Positions 55,359 to 62,519 of a stretch of 64,000 nucleotides of DNA are shown here, one piece after another; positions within the stretch are counted from its first letter, which is position 1, and every line of letters starts with the position of its first letter. The notes beneath the pieces are model-generated. The model saw only the letters and a list, made by a program, of their open reading frames with translations, was not told the DNA's origin and did no database searches. A program made the translations under genes and the position numbers. The stretch comes from JBDTSW01 sp963797835 (GTDB lineage Bacteria > Actinomycetota > Thermoleophilia > Solirubrobacterales > 70-9): positions 124,001 through 188,000 of the forward strand of contig CAWCRN010000010.1 in the NCBI GenBank assembly GCA_963797835.1, given 5' to 3'.

Positions 55359-56588
55359 CTACAGCTCCCGCTGCCCGGGCGTGAACCTGATCGGCAGCGA
55401 GGTGTGGGCGTTGACCCAGTTGGACTCGAGCCTGGTGGGGGTGCCGGCGAGCTCGACGTCCTCGAGCCGCCGCAGGATCTCCTCGAAGGCGACCCGCAGC
55501 TCCTGACGCGCCAGGCCCGCCCCGAGGCAGAAGTGGCGGCCGCCGCCGCCGAAGGCCTGATGGTCGACGGACTCGCGAGTCACGTCGAAGGTGTGCGGGT
55601 CCGAGTTCACCTCCGGGTCGCGTGACCCGGCGGGGTACCAGAGCATCACCTTGTCGCCCTCGTGGACCGGGCAGCCGGCGACCTCCGTCTCGGTGGTGGC
55701 GGTGCGGCAGAAGTACTGAACGACCGTCGTCCAGCGCAGGATCTCCTCGACCGCGCCCTCGATGCGCTCCGGCTCGTTGCGAAGCAGCTCGAGCTGGTCG
55801 GGGTGCTCCAGCAGGGCCCTCATCCCCCCGCTCAGGGTGTTGCGCGTGGTGTCGTTGCCCGCGAACACCAGCAGGCCGAAGAAGACGAGGATCTCCTCGT
55901 CGGCGAGGCCCTCGCCGTCCACCTCGGCGTCTGCGAGCGTGGTCACGAGGCTGTCGCCGCCGGCCTCCTTCTGCCGCTGGATCTGCTCGAGCAGGTAGGG
56001 GGCCATGTCGACCATCACCGGGTTGGCCTCGTCGGGGCCGCCCGAGATCACGGCCTGCTCGATGCGGTCGATCCAGCCCTCGAGCGTCCCGATGTCCTCC
56101 CTGGGCAGCCCCATCAGGTCCATCAGAACCGTCAGCGGGTAGGGGACGGCGATGTCGGTGACGAAGTCGCACTCGCCCGCCTCGATCACCTCGTCGATGA
56201 AGGCCGTGATCGTTCTGCGGACCTGGTCCTCGCGGCGGGCGACCGAGTTGGGAACGAAGGCGCTCTGCAGGATCTTCCGGTACTTGGTGTGCTCGGGCGG
56301 GTCCTTGTAGAGCAGCAGGTTCTGGGTCAGGGCGAGGCTGAAGACCTGGTCGCGGTGGGGGAAGATCCCCTCGCGCTGCGAGGAGAAGGTGTCCGTGTCG
56401 CGGCTGATCGCGGCGATGTCCGCGTGACGGCAGACGGACCACAGCTGGTTGCCCTCTGGGCCCTTGCCCGTGTCAACCGGGCTGTCGTCGCGCAGCTCGT
56501 CGAACCGCTCATGCGCGGGGCCGTCGGCGAACGTCGCGTGCTCGGTCAGCTCCGAGGCGTCTTGGGGTGGTGCCGCCTTCTCGCTCAT
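55359..56588 (-). CDS. cytochrome P450 (CYP124/125/142-like)
   Basis: 409 residues. It has the I-helix FAGNDTTRN, ExxR in EEILRW, and the heme loop FGGGGRHFCLGAGLAR with Cys354 as heme ligand. The GGGG-HFCLGA-LAR form is typical of actinobacterial P450s that oxidise the terminal carbon of sterol side chains or methyl-branched lipids (CYP124/125/142), but exact substrate is inference. ATG 56588 has GGAGAGG just upstream. It follows the acyl-CoA dehydrogenase gene by 58 bp on the same strand. A separate ferredoxin was not seen. Confidence 0.92.
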   Translation of the reverse strand: MSEKAAPPQDASELTEHATFADGPAHERFDELRDDSPVDTGKGPEGNQLWSVCRHADIAAISRDTDTFSSQREGIFPHRDQVFSLALTQNLLLYKDPPEHTKYRKILQSAFVPNSVARREDQVRRTITAFIDEVIEAGECDFVTDIAVPYPLTVLMDLMGLPREDIGTLEGWIDRIEQAVISGGPDEANPVMVDMAPYLLEQIQRQKEAGGDSLVTTLADAEVDGEGLADEEILVFFGLLVFAGNDTTRNTLSGGMRALLEHPDQLELLRNEPERIEGAVEEILRWTTVVQYFCRTATTETEVAGCPVHEGDKVMLWYPAGSRDPEVNSDPHTFDVTRESVDHQAFGGGGRHFCLGAGLARQELRVAFEEILRRLEDVELAGTPTRLESNWVNAHTSLPIRFTPGQREL

Positions 56589-56646
56589 CCTCTCCTTCCG
56601 TCCGTGGTCCGTCGGCCATTATGCCCAAACATAACGTCCGGGCAAG

Positions 56647-57825
56647 CTAGGCGGGCAACTCCTCGAAGGGCACGTCCTTGTCCAGCCTGGGCTCGGGCGG
56701 CAGGCCCAGGACGCGCTCGCCGATCGTGTTCGCCAGGATCTCGTTCGAGCCCCCGGCCGAGCGCAGGCCGGGCGCGAAGGCGGTCAACTCCGACCAGCGG
56801 CTCCCCGGCTCCAGCGCCGCGGGGCCGAACAGGTCGGCGCCCAGCTCGCCGGCGGAGACCGTGGCCTCGACCAGCGTCATCTTCACCAGCCCCGCCTCGG
56901 GCCCCGGCGCGATTCCCGACTGCAGGCCCACGAGCGTCTCGCTCGCCGCGGCCTCGAGCGCCAGCAGCTCGACGGCGATCTCGGCCAGCCGGCGCCGCAC
57001 GAGGGGGTCGCCGGCGGCACCCGCCTCCCTCACCGCCTCCAGCAGCGGATCCAGCTCGATCCCGAAGCCGCGGGCGTGGCCGGAGATCGCCATCCGCTCG
57101 AACATGAGCACGGTCAGGGCCACCTTCCAGCCGTTGCCGACGCCGCCGATCACCGCGTCGCCGCTCAGCTCGACCCCGTCCAGGAAGACCTCGTTGAAGT
57201 GCGAGTCCCCGTTGATCTGCCGCAGCGGCCGTACCTCGAGCCCCGGCGACTCCATCGGGACGATGAACATGGTCAGACCTTTGTGCTTGGCGGCCGACGG
57301 ATCGGTTCGCGCCAGCAGCATCCCGAACGAGGCGAACTGGGCGTTCGTGGTCCAGACCTTCTGCCCGTCGATCTTCCAGCCGCCTCCGTCGCGCTCCCTT
57401 GCCTTCGTCCTGATCCCGGCCAGGTCGGACCCGGCCGCCGGCTCGCTGAACAGCTGGCACCAGACCTCGTCGGCGTGCAGCAGCGGCCCCAGGTAGCGCC
57501 CCTGCTGGGCCTCGTCGGCGTGGGCGATCATCGCCGGGCCCAGCATCCCGACGCCGATGAAGTCGAGTATGCCCGGCAGCCCCGCGCGCTCCAGCTCCTG
57601 GTCGACGATCAGCTGCTCGATGGGGCCCAGGCCGCGGCCGCCGTGCTCGCGCGGCCAGCTGACGCCGACCAGCCCGCCCTCGGCGAGCTTGCGCTGCCAC
57701 GCCCGGCGCTCCTCGACGGGCGCCTCCTCGGCCGCCCCCGGCGGGGCCTCCGCGGCGATCGAGTCCAGGTGAGCCCTGACCTCGCGCCTGAACTCCGCCT
57801 GCTCTTCGCTGTCCTCGACCCGCAT
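56647..57825 (-). CDS. acyl-CoA dehydrogenase
   Basis: 392 residues from ATG 57825 (MRVEDSEEQAEFRREVRAHL), the usual N-terminus; a further ATG lies 30 bases upstream. Signatures: GVSWPREHGGRGLGPIEQLI, LFSEPAAGSDLAGIRTKA, GQKVWTTNAQFASFGMLLAR, DGVELSGDAVIGGVGNGWKV and a C-terminal GGSNEILANTIGERVLGLP. This form resembles the FadE group acting on branched or steroid-derived acyl-CoAs in actinobacteria. Probably one transcript with the P450, consistent with terminal hydroxylation and beta-oxidation of a side chain (inference). Confidence 0.9.
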   Translation of the reverse strand: MRVEDSEEQAEFRREVRAHLDSIAAEAPPGAAEEAPVEERRAWQRKLAEGGLVGVSWPREHGGRGLGPIEQLIVDQELERAGLPGILDFIGVGMLGPAMIAHADEAQQGRYLGPLLHADEVWCQLFSEPAAGSDLAGIRTKARERDGGGWKIDGQKVWTTNAQFASFGMLLARTDPSAAKHKGLTMFIVPMESPGLEVRPLRQINGDSHFNEVFLDGVELSGDAVIGGVGNGWKVALTVLMFERMAISGHARGFGIELDPLLEAVREAGAAGDPLVRRRLAEIAVELLALEAAASETLVGLQSGIAPGPEAGLVKMTLVEATVSAGELGADLFGPAALEPGSRWSELTAFAPGLRSAGGSNEILANTIGERVLGLPPEPRLDKDVPFEELPA

Positions 57826-57913
57826 CCCGGCTGATGATACGCATGAATCGAACATAGTGTCTGTATAGTCCGTCAGGCACCGTGGCGGAGCCGTCGATCA
57901 CCGGAAAGCCGAG

Positions 57914-59602
57914 ATGGCCGGTTCGACTCCGGTAGCGGCGCTCGGGGGCGCCGGGGCGGCCGAGCCGGCCGGCGGTGATCGGCGGGAGGCCGACGTGGTC
58001 GTCGTCGGCGCGGGGCACAACGGGCTGGTGGCGGCCTGCTACCTGGCCAAGGCCGGGCTCGACGTCCTCGTGTTGGAGCGTCACGACACCCCGGGCGGGA
58101 TGACCTCGACCAACCCGATGGCGCCCGAGGCGCCCGATCACCTCATCAACGAGGCCTCGATCCACGCCTCGCTGTTCCGCACGACCCGGATCGACGCTGA
58201 GCTCGAGCTCTCGTCTCGCTTCGGGCTGCGGCAGCGCCTGATCGACCCGGCGCACGTGCACCTGGGCCCCGAGGGCGAGTCGATCGCGATGTGGCGGGAC
58301 CCAAACCGCACGGCCGAGGAGATCAGGAGGTTCTCGCGCAGGGACGCCGCGGCGTGGCTCGAGCTCTCGGAGATCATCGCGGCGGCGACCGCAATCGGGC
58401 TGCCGATGATGCAAACCAGCGCGACCCGACCCGAGCCCAAGAACGTGCTGGCGACGCTGCGGGCGATGGGCCGCGGCCGCAGGCACCTGAAGGAGATCGC
58501 CCGCTGGGTCAGCGCCTCGCAGAAGGAGGTGATCGAAGAGCGCTTCGAGCACCCGATGGTGCGCGGGCCGCTGACCGTGAACCTGCCGTTCATGCACTTC
58601 GACGCCGACGCCAGCGGCTGGGCGCTGATCTACCTGGGCGTCCTGCAGAAGTGGGGCGTGGCGATGTTCGAGGGTGGCACCGGAGCGTTCCCCGCGGCGC
58701 TGATCCGCTGCCTGCAGGCCCACGGCGGCGCGCTGCGCACCTCGGCGCCGGTCGAGGCGCTGACGCTGAGCGGGGGCCGCGTCCGCGGCGTTCGACTCGA
58801 GGGCGGCGAGGAGGTGAGCGCGCGGCGCGCCGTGGTCACGGCCTGCGCGCCCTCGCTGGTGCTGAACCGCATGCTTCCGCCCGGCACGCTGCCGGACCGC
58901 CTGGAGCGGCGCGCCCGCGGGATCCCGACCAGCTCGACCGGCTACGGGAACTACAAGCTCAACGTCGCGCTCGAGGGCAGGGTCGAGATGCCCAAGCACC
59001 AGGAATGGCGCCGCGAGCGGCTGCCGGGCGACCCGGTCGACCTGCGGCTCCCGTGCGTCACCTGGAGCACCCACGAGCAGAGCCTCGAGGCGGGCGAGGC
59101 GTGCGTGCGGGGCGAGGTGCCCGCGATGATCCCGGGCCTGAGCCAGGTGACGACCGCCTTCGACCCCTCGATGGCGCCGGAGGGCCACGACACGTGGTGG
59201 TTCTGGAGCGGGCTCGTGCCCTCGCGTCCGAACGAGGATTGGGACGTCGTCCGCGACAGGATCACCGAGCGGGTGCTGGAGGACTGCGGGCGTTACTACG
59301 AGGGCCTCGAGTCGCTCGAGATCGCCCGCCGCCCGCTCACCCCCTACGACCTCGAGCAGCGGTTCGGCGCACCCGAGGGCAACGTCTACCACGTCGATCC
59401 GATCATCACGCGGTTCGGGCCAATGCGCCCGGCGCTCGGCCTGGGCGGCTACGAGCTCCCGGTCCCGGGTCTGTTCCTGAGCGGATCGGGGACGCATCCG
59501 ATCGCGGGCATCAACGGCATGCCGGGCATGAACGCGGCGAAGACCGCGATCCGGGTGCTGGAGCGCGAGCGCGCGCAGGGCCTACGCCACAGCGCCGCCT
59601 GA
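57914..59602 (+). CDS. FAD-dependent oxidoreductase, PYROXD2/phytoene-desaturase-like (paralogue 3)
   Basis: 562 residues and intact. The FAD motif is VVGAGHNGLVAACYLAKAG with VLERHDTPGGM, FEGGTGAFPAALIRCLQAHG is mid-protein, and the C-terminus has GNVYHVDPIITRFGPMRPAL and GLFLSGSGTHPIAGINGMPG. It has a 25-residue Gly/Ala-rich N-terminal extension compared with the paralogues. It is divergent from the acyl-CoA dehydrogenase-P450 operon with 88 bp between starts; no clear palindrome was found there. Expected reaction: FAD-dependent desaturation or oxidation of a hydrophobic substrate. Confidence 0.88.
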   Translation: MAGSTPVAALGGAGAAEPAGGDRREADVVVVGAGHNGLVAACYLAKAGLDVLVLERHDTPGGMTSTNPMAPEAPDHLINEASIHASLFRTTRIDAELELSSRFGLRQRLIDPAHVHLGPEGESIAMWRDPNRTAEEIRRFSRRDAAAWLELSEIIAAATAIGLPMMQTSATRPEPKNVLATLRAMGRGRRHLKEIARWVSASQKEVIEERFEHPMVRGPLTVNLPFMHFDADASGWALIYLGVLQKWGVAMFEGGTGAFPAALIRCLQAHGGALRTSAPVEALTLSGGRVRGVRLEGGEEVSARRAVVTACAPSLVLNRMLPPGTLPDRLERRARGIPTSSTGYGNYKLNVALEGRVEMPKHQEWRRERLPGDPVDLRLPCVTWSTHEQSLEAGEACVRGEVPAMIPGLSQVTTAFDPSMAPEGHDTWWFWSGLVPSRPNEDWDVVRDRITERVLEDCGRYYEGLESLEIARRPLTPYDLEQRFGAPEGNVYHVDPIITRFGPMRPALGLGGYELPVPGLFLSGSGTHPIAGINGMPGMNAAKTAIRVLERERAQGLRHSAA

Positions 59603-59689
59603 GCCGGCCGGCGCAAGCGAGCAGGAGCTCTTAGAGGTCCAGAACGGGTGCTGTCGGTAGCGCGTCCCGGCGTTCCTATGGCTCAGCAG

Positions 59690-60094
59690 CTACTCCGACA
59701 GCCCGGCGGCTTCGAGGGCGTTCGCCAGCTCTCTGAACTCGTCTACGCGCGCGACCTTGCCCTCGCGCAGCGTGTAGACGACAAAGAAGTGGGCATCAAT
59801 CTCCATGCCGCTTGCTTTGCCGCGCCCTCGGTGGTGGATCGTCACAAGCACGCGGTCTCCGGCGTCAACAAACTCCTCAGCATTGACCTCAAGGCCCTCC
59901 CAGGCGCTCGCCCACCGCTCGAAGTTCTGTCGGATCGCGTTTCGACCGAAGGTCAGCTCCTCGTCACCGAAGCCCTCGATTGGGTTCATCTGAAAGTCGG
60001 CGGTGAAGTACGTGGCCGCGTCGGCGCGGCCACCGCGATCGAGGTACTCGTAAGCGAACGCCTTGCGGACGATCTCGACGTTCTCCTCCGACAT
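59690..60094 (-). CDS. SnoaL/NTF2-like protein
   Basis: 134 residues. The alpha+beta-barrel NTF2-like pattern includes ENVEIVRKAFAYEYLDRGG at the N-terminus, VDAGDRVLVTIHHRGRGKAS and HFFVVYTLREGKVARVDEF at the end. Members are small enzymes or ligand-binding proteins; no catalytic residue can be named here. It lies 3 bp downstream of a second SnoaL-like gene. The last ~29 coding bases of both genes are nearly identical (EALEAAGLSE-type ends), a sign of tandem duplication. Confidence 0.8.
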   Translation of the reverse strand: MSEENVEIVRKAFAYEYLDRGGRADAATYFTADFQMNPIEGFGDEELTFGRNAIRQNFERWASAWEGLEVNAEEFVDAGDRVLVTIHHRGRGKASGMEIDAHFFVVYTLREGKVARVDEFRELANALEAAGLSE

Positions 60095-60097
60095 CCC

Positions 60098-60505
60098 CTA
60101 CTCCGACAGCCCGGCGGCTTCGAGGGCTTCGTCCCGGGTCCAGAAGATCTGACGCCTTGTGACCAGGCCCTCTGCGAACCAGATCACCTCCCAGTTGGCC
60201 ATCTCAAACGGGACGCCGCTGCCCCTACCGCGCGCAGTGAGCACGATCGATAGGAAAACCCGGTCATCACCCAAGTCCGTCAGCTGCTCGATCTCGGTGT
60301 GGATGCCGCCCTCGGCGAGTTCCAAGAGCTGCTCGATCCACTCCCTCACCTCTGCCCGCCCGCGGTACAGCTCTCCAAGCCCAGGGACACCCGGAAGGGC
60401 CTCCCAGACGACATCAGGACTCAGGAAAGCCAGCCAGGCGTCCAAGTCGCCTCGGTTGAGGGCGTCGATCGCTTTACGTGCCAGCTCCACGTTCTCCTGC
60501 GACAT
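60098..60505 (-). CDS. SnoaL/NTF2-like protein
   Basis: 135 residues from ATG 60505 (MSQENVELARKAIDALNRGD). The fold signature is LDAWLAFLSPDVVWEALPGV, YRGRAEVREWIEQLLE and WFAEGLVTRRQIFWTRDEAL. It is a diverged paralogue of the next gene and shares its C-terminal EALEAAGLSE. Small proteins of this type are common in actinobacteria with unknown substrates. Confidence 0.8.
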   Translation of the reverse strand: MSQENVELARKAIDALNRGDLDAWLAFLSPDVVWEALPGVPGLGELYRGRAEVREWIEQLLELAEGGIHTEIEQLTDLGDDRVFLSIVLTARGRGSGVPFEMANWEVIWFAEGLVTRRQIFWTRDEALEAAGLSE

Positions 60506-60627
60506 CGCCCGCGCAGTATCTCGTTCTGGTCGTGACCTAGCTGAGCAGGGGGCCCAAGGCAAAGCGCCCCGCCCCTCGGTTCTCCCCTTGCGCCGCCGCG
60601 GCGAAATCGGGAGGATCGAGCGCGCCG

Positions 60628-61503
60628 ATGAGGCCCCGCATCCCAGCCCTCGCCGCCGCGGTGACCGCGATCGCGCTCATGGCCGCCCCGGCCCCGCTCG
60701 CCGGCGCCTCGTCTCCGGGTGCCCCGACGACCGCGGCCGCCGCGGGCGCGAAGCCGATCCGCGCCTATCCCTGGGAGCGGCGGATCAAGGCCGCGGCTCA
60801 CTTCGCCCGCCGCAGGGCCGGCGCTGTCTCGTTTGCCGTCGTGGACGAGCGGGGCCGGATCCACGGCTTCCACCGCGGCCGCCGGCACTCGTCGGCGAGC
60901 GTCGTCAAGGCGATGCTGCTGGTCGCCTACCTGCGCAAGCGCGGGGTCCGCGGCCGCCGGCTGCACGGATCCGAGAAGGGGACGCTCGGCCCCATGATCC
61001 GCCGCTCCGACAACGCCGCCGCCACCGCCATCCACAACAACGTCGGCAACCGCGGGCTGCGGCGGCTCGCTCGCAGGGCCGGGATGAAGCGCTTCATCCC
61101 CAGCTCGACGTGGGGCGGCAGCCAGATCACTGCGCGCGACCAGGCTCGCTTCTTCTTCCGCATCCGGGGCCTGGTGCCCGAGCGCCACCGCTCCTACGCG
61201 CTCGGCCTGCTGCGCCGCATCGTCCCCGGGCAGCGGTGGGGGGTGCCGCGGGGGAAGCCCAAGGGCTGGCGCGCCCACTTCAAGGGCGGCTGGAACCCGA
61301 GCGGCGGCGGCTGGCGCGTGAACCAGGCGGCGCTGCTGCGCCGCGGCGACCGCCGCCTGGCGATCGCGGTGCTGACCGAGGGCGACCCCAGCCTCGGCTA
61401 CGGCGCCGCCACCATCAGCGGCGTCACCCGGCGGCTCCTGCGCGGCTACAACGGCTACCGCGCGCCGGGCAAGCAGCGCCCGAAGCGCCCCAAAAACAAG
61501 TAA
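60628..61503 (+). CDS. secreted class-A beta-lactamase-like serine hydrolase
   Basis: 291 residues. Signal peptide IPALAAAVTAIALMAAPAPL. The penicillin-interacting motifs are present: SVVK (Ser91, Lys94), SDN (Ser127-Asn129) and KGG (Lys219-Gly221). There is no obvious omega-loop ExxxN. The protein is unusually rich in Arg/Lys and ends in a basic tail (QRPKRPKNK). The basic surface and missing loop suggest a cell-wall peptidase or binding protein rather than a true beta-lactamase. ATG 60628 lies 15 bp after GGGAGG. Confidence 0.8.
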   Translation: MRPRIPALAAAVTAIALMAAPAPLAGASSPGAPTTAAAAGAKPIRAYPWERRIKAAAHFARRRAGAVSFAVVDERGRIHGFHRGRRHSSASVVKAMLLVAYLRKRGVRGRRLHGSEKGTLGPMIRRSDNAAATAIHNNVGNRGLRRLARRAGMKRFIPSSTWGGSQITARDQARFFFRIRGLVPERHRSYALGLLRRIVPGQRWGVPRGKPKGWRAHFKGGWNPSGGGWRVNQAALLRRGDRRLAIAVLTEGDPSLGYGAATISGVTRRLLRGYNGYRAPGKQRPKRPKNK

Positions 61504-61605
61504 CCAAGCCGAATTCGACTGGAACGAACGTCCAGCGGGCGGAGCGGGCCTGGCCCGGGCCACGCAGGGGAACGATGCTCCTTCAAGAAGGAAGGACCAG
61601 ACGCG

Positions 61606-61776
61606 ATGACCCCGACAGTCCAGAACCTGAACGCCAAGCTCTCGCCCCGGCCCCGCCGCAAGCCCAGCCGCCCGGGTCGCGGCGACCAACCGGCATCTGG
61701 CGCGCTCCGCATCCTCAGCGCCGCTCCGCAACGACCGGCGGCCGCCGCACCGGCTATCGCGGCGGCGGTTACCTGA
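61606..61776 (+). CDS. possible small basic protein (56 residues)
   Basis: ATG 61606 lies ~11 bases after AAGGAAGGA. The reading begins MTPTVQNLNAKLSPRPRRKP and ends at TGA 61774-61776. In another frame the same stretch ends with GRRTGYRGGGYLIEV and TGA at 61785-61787, which looks more like a natural C-terminus, so a frameshift is possible. The gene lies in the 303-bp gap between the beta-lactamase-like gene and the response regulator; nothing else was seen in that gap. No homologue recognised. Confidence 0.3.
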   Translation: MTPTVQNLNAKLSPRPRRKPSRPGRGDQPASGALRILSAAPQRPAAAAPAIAAAVT

Positions 61777-61806
61777 TCGAGGTCTGAGCCGCCACCCGCA
61801 AGGGCG

Positions 61807-62517
61807 CTAGTCCGCGAAGCGGTAGCCGACCCGGCGCACCGTCAGCACCAGCTCGGGCTTCTGGGGGTCGCGCTCGATCTTCTGGCGCAGGTTGGAGATG
61901 TGCACGTCGCAGGCGCGGACGTCCCCGCGGAACTCCGTCTGCCACAGCTCCTCCATGATCTCCTTGCGCGAGAAGACCTGGCCCGGGTTCTCGGCCAACA
62001 GGCGCAGCACCTGGAACTCCGAGCGGGTGAGGCTGACGGGCTCGCCGCGCACGGTGACCAGGTGGCGGGCGAGGTCGATCGTGACCGGGCCCGACTCGAT
62101 CGCCGTCCCCTCGGCGCCGTCGGTGCGGTCGAGCTCGCGGCGCCGCAGCTGGGCGCGCACCCTGCCGAGCAGCTCGCGGACCGAGAACGGCTTCGTCATG
62201 TAGTCGTCGGCGCCGACCTCCAGCCCCACCACCTTGTCCACCTCGGCGTCCTTCGCGGTCAGCAGGATGATCGGGACCGGGCTGCGGGCGCGGACCTCGC
62301 GACAGATGTCGAGCCCGCTCTTGCCCGGCATCATGATGTCCAGGATCAGAAGATCGAAGTCGCCGCCGTTGCTGAGCTTGGCCTCGGCGTCCTCGCCGTC
62401 CTCGGCCAGCGTCACCTGAAAGCCCTCCTGCTCGAGGGCGTAGCCGACCGACTCTCGTACCGACGGCTCGTCGTCGACGACGAGAATGCGGCCGGTAGTG
62501 GTGCTGGTCTCGACCAC
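61807..62517 (-). CDS. OmpR/PhoB-family response regulator
   Basis: 236 residues. Receiver domain with acidic Asp15-Asp16, phospho-acceptor Asp60 in LLILDIMMPGKSG, Thr in LLTAKD and Lys in YMTKPFS. The C-terminal winged helix has LTRSEFQVLRLLAENPGQVF, VHISNLRQKIE and VRRVGYRFAD. GTG 62517 lies 2 bp after the kinase stop, so regulator and kinase are co-transcribed, kinase first. Confidence 0.93.
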   Translation of the reverse strand: MVETSTTTGRILVVDDEPSVRESVGYALEQEGFQVTLAEDGEDAEAKLSNGGDFDLLILDIMMPGKSGLDICREVRARSPVPIILLTAKDAEVDKVVGLEVGADDYMTKPFSVRELLGRVRAQLRRRELDRTDGAEGTAIESGPVTIDLARHLVTVRGEPVSLTRSEFQVLRLLAENPGQVFSRKEIMEELWQTEFRGDVRACDVHISNLRQKIERDPQKPELVLTVRRVGYRFAD

Positions 62518-62519
62518 GC

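Noticed and set aside
56585..59497. 970-codon minus-strand open frame
   Set aside because: It is antisense to the FAD enzyme 57914 and out of frame with the acyl-CoA dehydrogenase; composition is Arg/Ala/Gly-rich, typical of a high-GC shadow frame.
60628..61503. True beta-lactamase
   Set aside because: SxxK, SDN and KGG are present, but the omega-loop glutamate motif is not evident and the protein is extremely basic, so only a beta-lactamase-like fold is claimed.
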